Positions 17,334-26,591 of a stretch of DNA of 64,000 bases are shown here, piece after piece. This stretch comes from Streptomyces sp. NBC_00457 (GTDB lineage: Bacteria > Actinomycetota > Actinomycetes > Streptomycetales > Streptomycetaceae). Position 1 is the stretch's first letter. The number at the start of each line of letters is the position of its first letter. Position numbers and translations under genes: made by a program. The stretch spans positions 1,922,001-1,986,000 of the forward strand of contig NZ_CP107905.1 in the NCBI RefSeq assembly GCF_036014015.1. The letters run 5' to 3'. The notes beneath the pieces were generated by a model, which did no database searches, was not told where the DNA came from, and saw only the letters and a program-made list of their open reading frames with translations.

Positions 17334-17515
17334 CGAGCCCCACAGGCGAGATCTACCGCATCGACTGGCTGCCGGGCACCGACCTCCTGCACGGCACCTG
17401 TCACTGCGGCGCCGAGCACACCGCCCAGGACCCGATCGAGATGTGGGAGTGGATGCTGGGCCACCCAGAAGGTCACCACCCCGAAGGACACCAGCCGCGA
17501 GGAAGCGACTCATGA
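17330..17515 (+). CDS. 61-residue protein between vanA and vanB
   Basis: A GTG start overlaps the vanA stop by 4 bases, and its stop overlaps the vanB start by 4 bases, so translation is coupled on both sides. The protein carries a CHCG motif and a C-terminal HPEGHHPEGH repeat, suggesting possible metal binding. No family is recognised from sequence alone. It might assist cluster assembly or electron transfer for the VanAB pair (inference). Confidence 0.75.
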   Translation: MTSPTGEIYRIDWLPGTDLLHGTCHCGAEHTAQDPIEMWEWMLGHPEGHHPEGHQPRGSDS

Positions 17516-18450
17516 CCGTGTACGAAGCCGAACTCGTCGTCGACCGCACGGAGTCCGCGGCCGACGGCGTGCTCGCCCTCACCCTGCGCCATCCCCTGGG
17601 CGAGGAGCTCCCGGCTTGGGAGCCGGGGGCGCACATCGACGTCGTCCTGGGTCCGGAGCTGGAGCGGCAGTACTCGCTGTGCGGGGATCCGGCGGACCGC
17701 TCGGTATGGCGCATCGCGGTGCTGCGGGAGCCGGACGGGCGGGGCGGATCGGCGTACGTGCACGGGCAGTTGGGGCCGGGCGACAAGGTGCGGGTGCGCG
17801 GGCCCCGCAACCACTTCGCCCTGGCCCCGACCCCCCGCTACCGCTTCATCGCGGGCGGCATCGGCATCACGCCGATCCTGCCGATGCTGGCGGCGGCGGA
17901 CGCCGCGGGCGCCGAGTGGACGCTGCTCTACGGCGGACGGACCCGCCAATCCATGGCGTTCACCGAGGAATTGCGGCGGTACGGCGACCGCGTCACCGTC
18001 GCTCCCCAGGACGAGGCCGGTCTGCTCGACCTCTCCTCGGTACTCGACGACCTCCCCGAAGGCACCCTCGTCTACTGCTGCGGTCCCGGGCCGCTGCTGG
18101 ACGCGGTCGAGGAGCGCTGCCCGGCCGGAGTACTGCACGTCGAGCGATTCAGCCCGAAGGAGCAGCAACGGACCGGAGACGACGAGGAGTTCGAGGTCGT
18201 CCTGCAGCAGAGCGGGCGTACTCTCACCGTCCCGGCGGACGCCTCCGTGCTCGACACCGTGCGTGCCGCGGGTGTCGAGGTGCTCTTCTCCTGCACCGAG
18301 GGCACCTGCGGCACCTGCGAGACCGACGTCGTCGAGGGCACCCCGGACCACCGCGACTCGGTCCTCACGGACGAGGAGCGCGAGGCCGGGGAGACCATGC
18401 TCATCTGTGTGTCCCGGTGCCGGGGGAAGCGGCTCGTGCTGGACCTGTGA
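17512..18450 (+). CDS. vanB: Vanillate O-demethylase reductase subunit (ferredoxin reductase)
   Basis: A 312-residue class IA oxygenase reductase: flavin domain with RQYSLCGDP (about 53-61), NAD-binding domain with AGGIGITPILPML (about 114-126), and a C-terminal plant-type [2Fe-2S] domain with Cys261, Cys266, Cys269 and Cys299. It passes electrons from NADH to VanA. The ATG overlaps the preceding small gene. Its last 50 bases overlap the end of the convergent IclR gene. Confidence 0.92.
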   Translation: MTVYEAELVVDRTESAADGVLALTLRHPLGEELPAWEPGAHIDVVLGPELERQYSLCGDPADRSVWRIAVLREPDGRGGSAYVHGQLGPGDKVRVRGPRNHFALAPTPRYRFIAGGIGITPILPMLAAADAAGAEWTLLYGGRTRQSMAFTEELRRYGDRVTVAPQDEAGLLDLSSVLDDLPEGTLVYCCGPGPLLDAVEERCPAGVLHVERFSPKEQQRTGDDEEFEVVLQQSGRTLTVPADASVLDTVRAAGVEVLFSCTEGTCGTCETDVVEGTPDHRDSVLTDEEREAGETMLICVSRCRGKRLVLDL

Positions 18451-19216
18451 TCCGTACGTCCGCCTCGATCCGGGCGACCGTCGCCAGCAGGTGGGGCAGC
18501 AGATCGCGGCGTACGGACTCGACGGAGTTGCGGCCGGCGTGCACGGCGATGTTCACGCCGGCCACCACCTCGCCGTCCCGGTCACGCACCGGGGCGGCCA
18601 CCGATCGCAGCCCCTCCTCCAGCTCCTGGTCGACGAGGGCGTGCCCCTGACGCCGTACCCGGCGCAGTTCCGCGCGCAGGCCGTCCGCCGTGACGACGGT
18701 GCGGGCGGTGAGGGGGCGCAGGTCGGCGCGGGCGAGGCGGGTCTCGATCTCCTCGTCCGGCAGATGGGCGAGGATGACCCGGCCCACGGAGGTGACGTGC
18801 GCCGGGAAGCGGGTGCCGACCGTGATGGACGCGGTCATGATGCGGCTGGTGGGGACCCTGGCGACGTACACGATGTCGTCGCCGTCGAGGACGCACAGCG
18901 AGGACGACTCCCGTACCTGCGCGACGAGTTGCTCCAGATGCGGTTCGGCGATCTGCGGCAGGGTGAAGCTGGAGAGGTAGGAGTAGCCGAGCTCCAGCAC
19001 GCGCGGGGTGAGGCGGAAGCGCCGGCCGTCGGTCTGGACGTAACCGAGATCGGCGAGGGTGAGCAGGAAGCGGCGGGCGGCCGCGCGGGTCAGTCCGCAG
19101 GCACGGGCCACATCGCTGAGTGTGAGAGCCGGATGCTCGGCGTCGAAGGCGCGGATCACGGCGAGACCCCGCTCGAAGGACCGGACGAAGTGCGGTGCGC
19201 GGGGTGCAGCGGGCAT
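18401..19216 (-). CDS. IclR family transcriptional regulator (PcaR/PcaU-like)
   Basis: A 271-residue protein with N-terminal winged helix (about 10-65, LTLSDVARACGLTRAAARRF) and C-terminal effector domain (SRIMTASITVGTRFPAHVTS). The pattern SFERGLAVIRAFDAEHPALT is typical of protocatechuate-pathway IclR regulators such as PcaR/PcaU. It sits convergent to vanB and divergent from the ABC importer operon, so it probably controls vanAB, the importer or both. It shares 50 bp with vanB. Confidence 0.9.
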   Translation of the reverse strand: MPAAPRAPHFVRSFERGLAVIRAFDAEHPALTLSDVARACGLTRAAARRFLLTLADLGYVQTDGRRFRLTPRVLELGYSYLSSFTLPQIAEPHLEQLVAQVRESSSLCVLDGDDIVYVARVPTSRIMTASITVGTRFPAHVTSVGRVILAHLPDEEIETRLARADLRPLTARTVVTADGLRAELRRVRRQGHALVDQELEEGLRSVAAPVRDRDGEVVAGVNIAVHAGRNSVESVRRDLLPHLLATVARIEADVRITGPARAASPGTGTHR

Positions 19217-19241
19217 CGTGGCCTCCGGGCGGACGCATGAA

Positions 19242-19271
19242 CGTGCGCTGTGCGCACGCTAAGAGCGCACA
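19242..19271. promoter_or_regulatory. Overlapping GTGCGC dyads in the iclR-importer intergenic region
   Basis: Positions 19242-19258 form a perfect dyad with 7-bp arms CGTGCGC / GCGCACG around TGT. Positions 19249-19271 form another with 7-bp arms TGTGCGC / GCGCACA and a 9-base spacer. They lie 26 bp upstream of the IclR start and about 140 bp upstream of the divergent importer operon, a natural IclR operator position. Function is inferred. Confidence 0.5.
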
Positions 19272-19407
19272 TCTCGCCCTGTCAACGACCTGTGATGACA
19301 CGGGCATTGACCGTGCCTCGGGACGGGCTTTACGTTCCCACACAGCACACCCGTACAGTCTGCGCACAACCTCTCGGAGCACCAGGACCGGTCCCACAGG
19401 GGGAGTC

Positions 19408-20382
19408 ATGCGTCGTCGTCTGTTCCTCGGCCTCACGGCCCTACCCGTTCTGGCCGCCGCGACGGGGTGCGGCTCGTCCGACGACGGTGACGCGTCGGAT
19501 GCGGGCTCCTCGTCCGGCGGCACCACCACGGTCAAGGTGGGGATCATCCCGATTGTCGATGTCGCACCCCTCTATCTGGGCCAGAAGAAGGGGTTCTTCA
19601 GTGAACGCGGCCTGAAACTGGAGCTGACGCCCGCACAGGGCGGCGCCGCGATCGTGCCGGGTGTGGTCAGCGGCCAGTTTCAGTTCGGCTTCTCGAATGT
19701 GACCTCGCTGATGGTCGCCCAGTCCAACAACGTGCCCATCAAGGCCGTGGTGAACGGCATCGCCTCGACCGGCGTGAAGGGCAAGGACTTCAACGGCCTG
19801 ATGGTGAAGAAGGGCAGTTCGATCACTTCGCCGAAGCAGTTGGAGGGCAAGAAGGTCGCCATCAACACGCTGAAGAACATCAACGAGACCGTGGTGCGCC
19901 AGTCGGTGCGCGCGGCGGGCGGCGACCCCGACAAGGTGCAACTAGTCGAGCTCGCCTTCGACCAGATGCCCGCAGCCCTCGACAAGGGACAGATCGACGC
20001 CGCGTGCGTGGTCGAACCGGCGACCGCCACGATCAGGAGCCAGGGTGGCGTGGAGATCGCCTCTCCCCTGGTCGAGATCGCCCCGGACCTCACCGTCGCC
20101 CTGTACTTCACGTCGCAGCAGTACGAGCAGCAGAACCCGGACGTGGTGAAGAAGTTCCGGGAGGCCACCGCCCAGTCCCTGGCCTACGCCGACTCCCACC
20201 CCGACGAGGCCCGCGCGATCATCACGACGTACACGAAGATCCCGCCGGACGTGCTGAAGCAGGTGACCCTGCCCAAGTGGCCGGCCGAGGCCAACCGCGC
20301 CTCCATCGAAGCCCTGATGAAGCTGGGCGAGGAGGACGGCCTCTTCAAGAAGACGCCGGATCTGGACGCGCTGCTGCCGTGA
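19408..20382 (+). CDS. ABC transporter substrate-binding lipoprotein (NMT1/SsuA-like)
   Basis: A 324-residue secreted binding protein. Its N-terminus MRRRLFLGLTALPVLAAATG is followed by the lipobox Cys21. The mature part (VKVGIIPIVDVAPLYLGQKK) matches the NMT1/THI5/SsuA/TauA periplasmic-binding fold. Family members bind sulfonates, thiamine precursors, nitrate or aromatic acids. It is the first gene of a four-gene importer operon divergent from the IclR gene. An aromatic acid related to vanillate is a reasonable guess from context. Confidence 0.88.
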   Translation: MRRRLFLGLTALPVLAAATGCGSSDDGDASDAGSSSGGTTTVKVGIIPIVDVAPLYLGQKKGFFSERGLKLELTPAQGGAAIVPGVVSGQFQFGFSNVTSLMVAQSNNVPIKAVVNGIASTGVKGKDFNGLMVKKGSSITSPKQLEGKKVAINTLKNINETVVRQSVRAAGGDPDKVQLVELAFDQMPAALDKGQIDAACVVEPATATIRSQGGVEIASPLVEIAPDLTVALYFTSQQYEQQNPDVVKKFREATAQSLAYADSHPDEARAIITTYTKIPPDVLKQVTLPKWPAEANRASIEALMKLGEEDGLFKKTPDLDALLP

Positions 20383-21152
20383 GGGGCGTGAACGCCGCAC
20401 TCGGTGCGGCCGGGCTCGCGGCCTTCCTCGCCCTGGGTGAGGCGGTACCGCGGCTCGGCCTGGTCAAGGACGACTACTTCCCGCCGACCAGCCGGATCGC
20501 CGACGCGCTCGGCGACGAACTCGGCGACGGCGCCTTCTGGTCGGCGCTCGGCGACACCCTCACCGGCTGGGCGCTGGGCCTGGTGATCGCGGCCTGCGCG
20601 GGGATCGTCGTCGGCGTGGTCATCTCGGTGGTCCCGTATCTGCGGGAGGCAACGGCCTCCACGATCGAGTTCCTCCGCCCGATCCCCTCGGTCGCCCTGA
20701 TCCCCCTCGCCGTCCTCCTCTACGGCACCGAACTGCGCTCGGTGCTGCTCCTGGTCGTGTACGCCTCCTTCTGGCAGGTGCTGATCCAGACCCTCTACGG
20801 CGTCCAGGACCTGGACCCGGTCGCCGACGAGACGGCACGGTCGTACGGCCTGGGCACCTGGGCGCGGATCCGGCATGTGCTGTGGCCGACCGCGCTGCCG
20901 TATGTCATGACCGGGGTGCGCCTGGCCGCGGCCGTCGCGCTGATCCTCGCGGTGACCGCCGAACTCGTCATCGGCGCACCGGGGCTGGGCGCGCGGATCG
21001 CCGTGGCGCAGACCTCGCAGGCCGTGCCCGACATGTACGCGCTGGTCGTGGTCACCGGGCTGCTGGGGCTGCTGATCAACGTGGGTGCGCGGTCGGTGGA
21101 GCGGCGGGCGCTGGCCTGGCACCAGTCGGTGCGCGGGGAGGTGATGGTGTGA
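20379..21152 (+). CDS. ABC transporter permease (SsuC/TauC-like), first of two
   Basis: A 257-residue permease with about six helices and the BPD_transp_1 coupling motif DETARSYGLGTWARIRHVLW. The GTG start overlaps the binding-protein stop by 4 bases. Pairs with the next permease, which is a different but related sequence, to make a heterodimeric channel. Confidence 0.9.
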   Translation: MRGVNAALGAAGLAAFLALGEAVPRLGLVKDDYFPPTSRIADALGDELGDGAFWSALGDTLTGWALGLVIAACAGIVVGVVISVVPYLREATASTIEFLRPIPSVALIPLAVLLYGTELRSVLLLVVYASFWQVLIQTLYGVQDLDPVADETARSYGLGTWARIRHVLWPTALPYVMTGVRLAAAVALILAVTAELVIGAPGLGARIAVAQTSQAVPDMYALVVVTGLLGLLINVGARSVERRALAWHQSVRGEVMV

Positions 21153-21928
21153 AGCGGCTGCTGCTGCGGGTGTTCTTCGTGCTCGCGCTGCCCGCGGTGC
21201 TGGTGGCGGGCTGGTGGGTGGCGTCCGACAGCAGTACGGACGTGTACTGGCCGCCGCTGCGGACGATCCTGAAGACCTTCCCCGACGTCTGGACCGCAGA
21301 CCGGCTCCAGGACGACGTCCTGCCCAGCGTGCTGCGGCTGACCGGCGGCTACGCGCTCGCGGCGGTCGTCGGCGTGACGCTCGGCACGGTCATCGGCTCC
21401 TACCGACGCGTGAGAGCGGTCTGCGAACCGGTCCTGGAGTTCCTGCGGGCGGTGCCGCCGCCGGTTCTCGTGCCGGTCATCATGCTGTTCGCGGGCATCG
21501 GCGACACCATGAAGGTCACGGTGATCGCCAGCGGCTGCGTGTGGCCGATCCTGCTCAACACGGTCGAGGGCGTGCGCGCGGTCGACTCGGTGATGGCGGA
21601 GACGGCGCGCAGTTACGGCATCACGGGCACCGCGCGGCTGCGGAACGTCGTTCTCCGCTCGGCGAGCCCGCAGATCTTCGCGGGGCTGCGCCAGGCGCTG
21701 TCCATCGGCATCATCCTCATGGTCATCAGCGAGATGTTCGCGGCCAGCAACGGCCTCGGCTTCACCATCGTCCAGTTCCAGCGCGGCTTCGCCATCCCCG
21801 ACATGTGGACCGGCATCCTCCTGCTCGGTCTGCTCGGCTTCCTCCTCTCCGTCGTCTTCCAGCTGGTCGAGCGCCGGGTGCTCGGCTGGTACCACGGCCT
21901 GCGCGCCTCGACCAGGCGGTCGCCGTGA
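21149..21928 (+). CDS. ABC transporter permease (SsuC/TauC-like), second of two
   Basis: A 259-residue permease with an N-terminal helix and a BPD_transp_1 core including AETARSYGITGTARLRNVVL. The GTG overlaps the previous stop by 4 bases. Two different permeases in one operon differ from the single SsuC of sulfonate systems and suggest a heterodimeric pore. Confidence 0.9.
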   Translation: MKRLLLRVFFVLALPAVLVAGWWVASDSSTDVYWPPLRTILKTFPDVWTADRLQDDVLPSVLRLTGGYALAAVVGVTLGTVIGSYRRVRAVCEPVLEFLRAVPPPVLVPVIMLFAGIGDTMKVTVIASGCVWPILLNTVEGVRAVDSVMAETARSYGITGTARLRNVVLRSASPQIFAGLRQALSIGIILMVISEMFAASNGLGFTIVQFQRGFAIPDMWTGILLLGLLGFLLSVVFQLVERRVLGWYHGLRASTRRSP

Positions 21929-22770
21929 ACCTCGCGAAAGGGCGGTCCATGGACGCGCTTCTTGCCGTATCCGGCCTGAAGAAGGTCTACGAGGGGTCGG
22001 GGCGCCGGGTGGAGGCGGTCCGCGACCTCACCTTCACCGTCGATGCCGGGGAACTCGTCTGTCTCGTCGGCCCGTCGGGCTGCGGCAAGACGACCCTGCT
22101 GAAGTGCATGGGCGGACTGCTCGCACCGACGGCCGGTGAAGTGCTGCTGGAGGGACGGAAGGTGACCGGGCCGCCGCCCGGGATGGCGTTCGTGTTCCAG
22201 GAGTACGGGCGGAGTCTGTTTCCCTGGATGCGGGTCGGCGAGAACGTCGAACTCCCCCTGAAACAGAAGGACTTGAGCAAAGCACGGCGTCGGGAGCTGG
22301 TGGCCGACGCGCTGCGATCGGTCGGGCTCGCGGACGCGGCGGGCGCCTATCCGTGGCAGCTGTCGGGCGGTATGCAGCAGCGGGTCGCCATCGCCCGCGC
22401 GCTGGCGTACGAGCCACGGGTGCTGCTGATGGACGAGCCGTTCGCGGCGGTGGACGCACAGACGCGCGCCGATCTGGAGGACCTCGTACGAGGGCTGTGG
22501 CGGGAGCGCGGCATCACGATCCTGTTCGTCACCCACGACATCGACGAGGCCGTGTACCTGGGCGAGCGGGTGCTCGTCCTGTCCTCCTCCCCCACCGTCA
22601 TCCAGGAACAGCTCAAGGTCGACCTGCCCGACGAGCGCGACCAGCTGCACACCCGAGTCGCCCCGCGCTTCGCCGAGCTGCGCACCCATGTGTACGAGCA
22701 GATCCAGGCGGCGAAGCGCGGGGTCCCGCAGGACGCGGTCACGAAGTCAGATACGCCTCCACCTCGCTGA
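21925..22770 (+). CDS. ABC transporter ATP-binding protein (SsuB/TauB-like)
   Basis: A 281-residue ATPase with Walker A GPSGCGKTT, Q-loop FVFQEYGRSLFPW, signature QLSGGMQQRVAIARAL and Walker B VLLMDEPFAAVD. GTG 21925 overlaps the permease stop; ATG 21949 is an alternative start with AAGGGCGG upstream. Its last 32 bases overlap the end of the convergent secreted hydrolase gene. Confidence 0.93.
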   Translation: MNLAKGRSMDALLAVSGLKKVYEGSGRRVEAVRDLTFTVDAGELVCLVGPSGCGKTTLLKCMGGLLAPTAGEVLLEGRKVTGPPPGMAFVFQEYGRSLFPWMRVGENVELPLKQKDLSKARRRELVADALRSVGLADAAGAYPWQLSGGMQQRVAIARALAYEPRVLLMDEPFAAVDAQTRADLEDLVRGLWRERGITILFVTHDIDEAVYLGERVLVLSSSPTVIQEQLKVDLPDERDQLHTRVAPRFAELRTHVYEQIQAAKRGVPQDAVTKSDTPPPR

Positions 22771-24907
22771 ACTGGGCGGCGGGCCACCCGGTGTTGGCGG
22801 TGACCGTGAGCCGCAGATGGCGCAGGCTCGTGCTGCCGGGCAGCGCCACGGTGGCCGTGTTTCCGGTGGCCGGGTCGAAGCGGTAGCCGGTGGAGCCGAC
22901 GACCGTCGAGTAGTTCGAGCCGTCGGTGCTGCCGAGGACGGTGATGGTCTGGGTGCGCGCACCCCACACCGAGGACGGCGGCAGCTTCAGCACCAGCCGG
23001 CGTACGGACTCGGTGGCGCCGAGGTCGACGTCAAGGCTCTGCGGGAAGGCGTTGTTGGTGGACTCCCAGTAGCTGTTCGCGTCGCCGTCGACCGCCTTGC
23101 CCGGCGTGTAGACGTCCTGCGAGCCGGTCGCCGTCGCCGCGCGGCCCTTGGCCAGGTTGCGGTTCGGGTCGGGGTCCGGGTTGCCCTGGCCGGGCTGGGG
23201 CCAGGTCGAGCAGTCCGACCAGGTGCTGCTCCAGCCGGAGTTACCGCCGCCGTCGGTGAGCGTGAACGTGCCTGAAGGATAGGGGCAGTTGTAGACTCCC
23301 GCGGCACCGACGCCGGTGGCGGTCACGTTGCGCAGGATGGCGGCGCCCGGGGCTTCGGCCTGGACGACGACGGTGCCTGTGTTGCGTACGGTCGCCCCGT
23401 CGACGGTGATGTTCTTGGCGTCGTAACCCCGACCGCTGCCCGAGACGAACTCGAAGGCGCTGTACGGGCTGTCCGTGATCGTCGTGTTGGTGATCCGTAC
23501 CTGTGCCTCGATGGCGCTGTCGTACGAGTCGACGCGCAGCGCGCCCATCGGATGGTTCCAGTTGGGGTTCATCGCGCCGGTTCGCACGAGTGTGTTGCCG
23601 TCGACGGTGATCGTGCCGGCGAGCGGGTGGAACGGGTCGAGGAACTTCTGGTTGGAGATCGCGATGCCGCTGCCGAGGGCGTTGGTGTCCGAGATCAGGT
23701 TGTTCTTGACGCTGATGTCGGTGCCGCCGTAGATCGCGATGCCGTTGGCGAGGTTCGGCTGCGTGATGGTGTTGTTCTCGAAGCTGCTGTTGGTGTCGGG
23801 CGCGTACAGCGACCACATGGCGAGCGCGTCGTCGCCCTGGTTGCGCAGGAAGTTGTTGCGGACCTTGACCCCGCGCGCGTTGCCGTTGAGGTTGAGGCCG
23901 TCGGCGGTCATGTCGAGGAAGCGGTTGTTCTCGACGATCAGGTTGTCGTTGTTGCCCATCAGCCAGAGGCCGACCTTGAGGTGCTGCAGCCACATGCCGG
24001 AGACCGAACTCCCGGCGCCCAGGGACCCGTTGACGAAGTTGTCCGGGTTGGAGTCGACGCGTTCGGTGACCTCGCCGATGACCGCGAAGTCCTTGATGTG
24101 GACGTTGCCCAAGGAGCTGGACTGGTCGATGAAGCGGGAGGTGCGGACGACGGAGTGCCAGCTGCCGGCGCCCTGGAGGCTCACGTTCTGGACGCCGTTG
24201 AGGGAGGACGTCAGCCTGTACTCGCCCGGCGGGATCCATACGACACCGCCCTGAGCCGCGGAGATCGCGTCCCGGAAGGCCTGCGTGGAGTCGCCCTGGC
24301 CGGTGGGATCGGCGCCCTTGGACGTCACGGACACCGACCCGGCGGGCTGCGTCGCGGGCGTGGCGACCTGCTCGAAGTCGGCGACGTCGACGGTGACTTG
24401 GGTACCCGTCGGCTCCAACGCGACCTTGTCCCCCGGCTGGACGTCCTGCCCGAGCAACAGCCGGGCGTTGTCGTAGAAGTGGTGGGTCTTGGCACCCGGG
24501 ATCCAACTCGTCTCCACGTACGAGTACTTGGACGTCACGGCGATGGTCTTCGCCAGTTTCGTGCCGTTGACGTAGACGTTCAGCGAGCCCGACTGACCGT
24601 CGGGAACGCTGTAGGCGACGTTCACGGCGTTGGCCGCGCGCGGCACGGTGAACTCGACGCGCTGCCCGGCGGCGAGGCGTACGGCCTGGCGTCCGGAGGC
24701 TTCGGAGGCGAGCGTGCCCTGGGTGTAGTCGGGGCCGATCTTCGTGCCGGTGGTGGCGGCGGACTCGGCCTCGACGGAGGTGAAGGGCAGGGTGGCGCCG
24801 GCTGCTGCGTGGGCCGTGGGGGCGGTGGCGGTGAGCAGGCCCGCAGCGAGGGCGACGACCATGGTTGCTGGCATGGCCCTGACAGTTCTGGTTCTGTTGG
24901 TGCGCAT
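22739..24907 (-). CDS. Secreted beta-helix polysaccharide hydrolase (GH87/GH28-like) with CBM and F5/8 discoidin domain
   Basis: A 722-residue exported protein: signal peptide ending AHAAAG near 35, an N-terminal CBM-like domain (about 38-185), a right-handed beta-helix (about 190-560) starting SKGADPTGQGDSTQAFRDAI, a Pro/Asp/Asn linker near 578 and a C-terminal F5/8 discoidin domain (about 585-722). Candidate catalytic acids are Asp336 (TADGLNLNG) and Asp359/Asp360 (NQGDDALAMW), matching the triad of GH28 and GH87 enzymes. GH87 enzymes cut alpha-1,3-glucan. Its place behind an alpha-glucosidase and sugar importer supports an alpha-glucan substrate, but pectin-type activity is not excluded. 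Confidence 0.75.
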   Translation of the reverse strand: MRTNRTRTVRAMPATMVVALAAGLLTATAPTAHAAAGATLPFTSVEAESAATTGTKIGPDYTQGTLASEASGRQAVRLAAGQRVEFTVPRAANAVNVAYSVPDGQSGSLNVYVNGTKLAKTIAVTSKYSYVETSWIPGAKTHHFYDNARLLLGQDVQPGDKVALEPTGTQVTVDVADFEQVATPATQPAGSVSVTSKGADPTGQGDSTQAFRDAISAAQGGVVWIPPGEYRLTSSLNGVQNVSLQGAGSWHSVVRTSRFIDQSSSLGNVHIKDFAVIGEVTERVDSNPDNFVNGSLGAGSSVSGMWLQHLKVGLWLMGNNDNLIVENNRFLDMTADGLNLNGNARGVKVRNNFLRNQGDDALAMWSLYAPDTNSSFENNTITQPNLANGIAIYGGTDISVKNNLISDTNALGSGIAISNQKFLDPFHPLAGTITVDGNTLVRTGAMNPNWNHPMGALRVDSYDSAIEAQVRITNTTITDSPYSAFEFVSGSGRGYDAKNITVDGATVRNTGTVVVQAEAPGAAILRNVTATGVGAAGVYNCPYPSGTFTLTDGGGNSGWSSTWSDCSTWPQPGQGNPDPDPNRNLAKGRAATATGSQDVYTPGKAVDGDANSYWESTNNAFPQSLDVDLGATESVRRLVLKLPPSSVWGARTQTITVLGSTDGSNYSTVVGSTGYRFDPATGNTATVALPGSTSLRHLRLTVTANTGWPAAQFSEVEAYLTS

Positions 24908-24940
24908 GTGCTGGTCCCTTCGGGGTGGGGGGATGCGGTC

Positions 24941-26542
24941 TCAGGCACGCAGCCAGACCGCGGTGTCCTTCGGAAGCCTCCCTTCGCTGTCCAACGGAGC
25001 ACTGCTGACGAGGAGTTCGGTGTACTCGGGCAGGTCGAACGGCGGGTCGGCGAGGTTCACCACGCACAGCACGCCCTCGGCCCGGGTGAAGGCGAGGACA
25101 CCCTCGCGGGCGGGCAGCCAGGTGAGGGGGCCGTCGCCGAAGACGGGCCTGCGGCGGATCGCCTCGCGATAGAGATGGAGCATCGAGCCCGGGTCCGCGG
25201 CCTGGCGGTCGGCGGCGTATGAGGGCCAGTCGGCGGGCTGCGGCAGCCACGGCTCGCCGCCGAATCCGGCGTACGGCGCATCCGCGGCCCACGGCAGTGG
25301 CACCCGGCAGCCGTCGCGGCCCGGGTCGGTGCCGCCGGAGCGGAAGTGCATCGGGTCCTCGATGCGGTCGAGGGGGATGTCGGCCTCGGGCAGGCCGAGT
25401 TCCTCGCCCTGGTAGACGTAGACGGCGCCGGGCAGGGCGAGCGAGAGCAGGGCGGCGGCCCGTGCGCGCCGGGTGCCCTGGGCGAGGTCGGCCGGGGTGC
25501 CGAAGGCCTTCGTCGCGAAGTCGAAGCCGGTGTCCTCGCGGCCGTAGCGGGTGACCGTGCGGGTGACGTCGTGGTTGCAGAGGACCCAGGTGGCGGGGGC
25601 GCCGACGGGGGCGTGCTCGGCGAGCGTGTCGTCGATCGACGTACGCAACCTGCGCGCGTCCCAAGGACACGACAGAAACGAGAAGTTGAACGCGGTGTGC
25701 AGTTCGTCCGGGCGCAGGTAGCGGGCGAAGCGTTCGGGGTCGGGGAGCCAGACCTCGCCGACGAAGATGCCGTCGTATTCGTCGGCCACGGCCCGCCAGG
25801 AGCGGTAGATGTCGTGGAGTTCGTCGCGGTCGAGGAACGGGTTCGGTTCGCGGCCCGTGACGAAGTCGGGCAGCTGCGGGTCCTTGGCAAGCAGGGCGGC
25901 CGAGTCGATACGGACGCCCGCGACACCACGCTCGAACCAGAAGCGCAGGATGTCCTCGTGCTCCCGGCGGACGGCGGGGTGGGCCCAGTTGAGGTCGGGC
26001 TGTTCGGGTGTGAACAGATGGAGATACCAGTCGCCGTCGGCCAGGCGGGTCCAGACGGGCTCGGCCGAGCCGACGAACTGGGACGGCCAGTCGTTGGGCG
26101 GGAGTTCACCCTGCGGGCCGCGCCCCGGACGGAAGTGGAACAACTCGCGCTCGGGGCTGCCGGGACCGGCCGCGAGCGCCGCCCGGAACCACGGGTGCTG
26201 GTCCGAGACATGGTTCGGCACGATGTCGACGATCGTACGGATGCCCAGCTCCCGCGCCTCCGCGATCAGCTTCTCCGCCTCGGCGAGCGTGCCGAACGCC
26301 GGGTCGATGGCGCGGTAGTCGGCGACGTCGTAGCCGCCGTCCTTCATCGGTGAGAGGTACCACGGGTTGAACCAGAGGGCGTCGACGCCGAGTTCGGCAA
26401 GGTACGGCAGCCGGGTGCGGACGCCCGCGAGGTCGCCGGTGCCGTCGCCGTCGCCGTCCGCGAAGCTGCGGACGTACACCTGGTAGATGACGGCGGAGCG
26501 CCACCAGTCGGTTCGCGTGGGGGCATGGGTGGGCTGTCCCAC
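24941..26542 (-). CDS. GH13 alpha-glucosidase
   Basis: A 533-residue cytoplasmic GH13 enzyme. Conserved regions: DIVPNH (about 106-111), GVRIDSA with nucleophile Asp213, VGEVW with acid/base Glu263, and CNHDVTR with Asp325. There is no signal peptide. It follows the second permease gene in the operon and would hydrolyse imported maltose-, nigerose- or isomaltose-type oligosaccharides to glucose. Exact linkage specificity cannot be fixed from sequence. Confidence 0.93.
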   Translation of the reverse strand: MGQPTHAPTRTDWWRSAVIYQVYVRSFADGDGDGTGDLAGVRTRLPYLAELGVDALWFNPWYLSPMKDGGYDVADYRAIDPAFGTLAEAEKLIAEARELGIRTIVDIVPNHVSDQHPWFRAALAAGPGSPERELFHFRPGRGPQGELPPNDWPSQFVGSAEPVWTRLADGDWYLHLFTPEQPDLNWAHPAVRREHEDILRFWFERGVAGVRIDSAALLAKDPQLPDFVTGREPNPFLDRDELHDIYRSWRAVADEYDGIFVGEVWLPDPERFARYLRPDELHTAFNFSFLSCPWDARRLRTSIDDTLAEHAPVGAPATWVLCNHDVTRTVTRYGREDTGFDFATKAFGTPADLAQGTRRARAAALLSLALPGAVYVYQGEELGLPEADIPLDRIEDPMHFRSGGTDPGRDGCRVPLPWAADAPYAGFGGEPWLPQPADWPSYAADRQAADPGSMLHLYREAIRRRPVFGDGPLTWLPAREGVLAFTRAEGVLCVVNLADPPFDLPEYTELLVSSAPLDSEGRLPKDTAVWLRA

Positions 26543-26591
26543 TGTGCCTGCCTTTCGGTGTCGGAGAGGGGCGGTGCCAGTGAGGGCGGCG

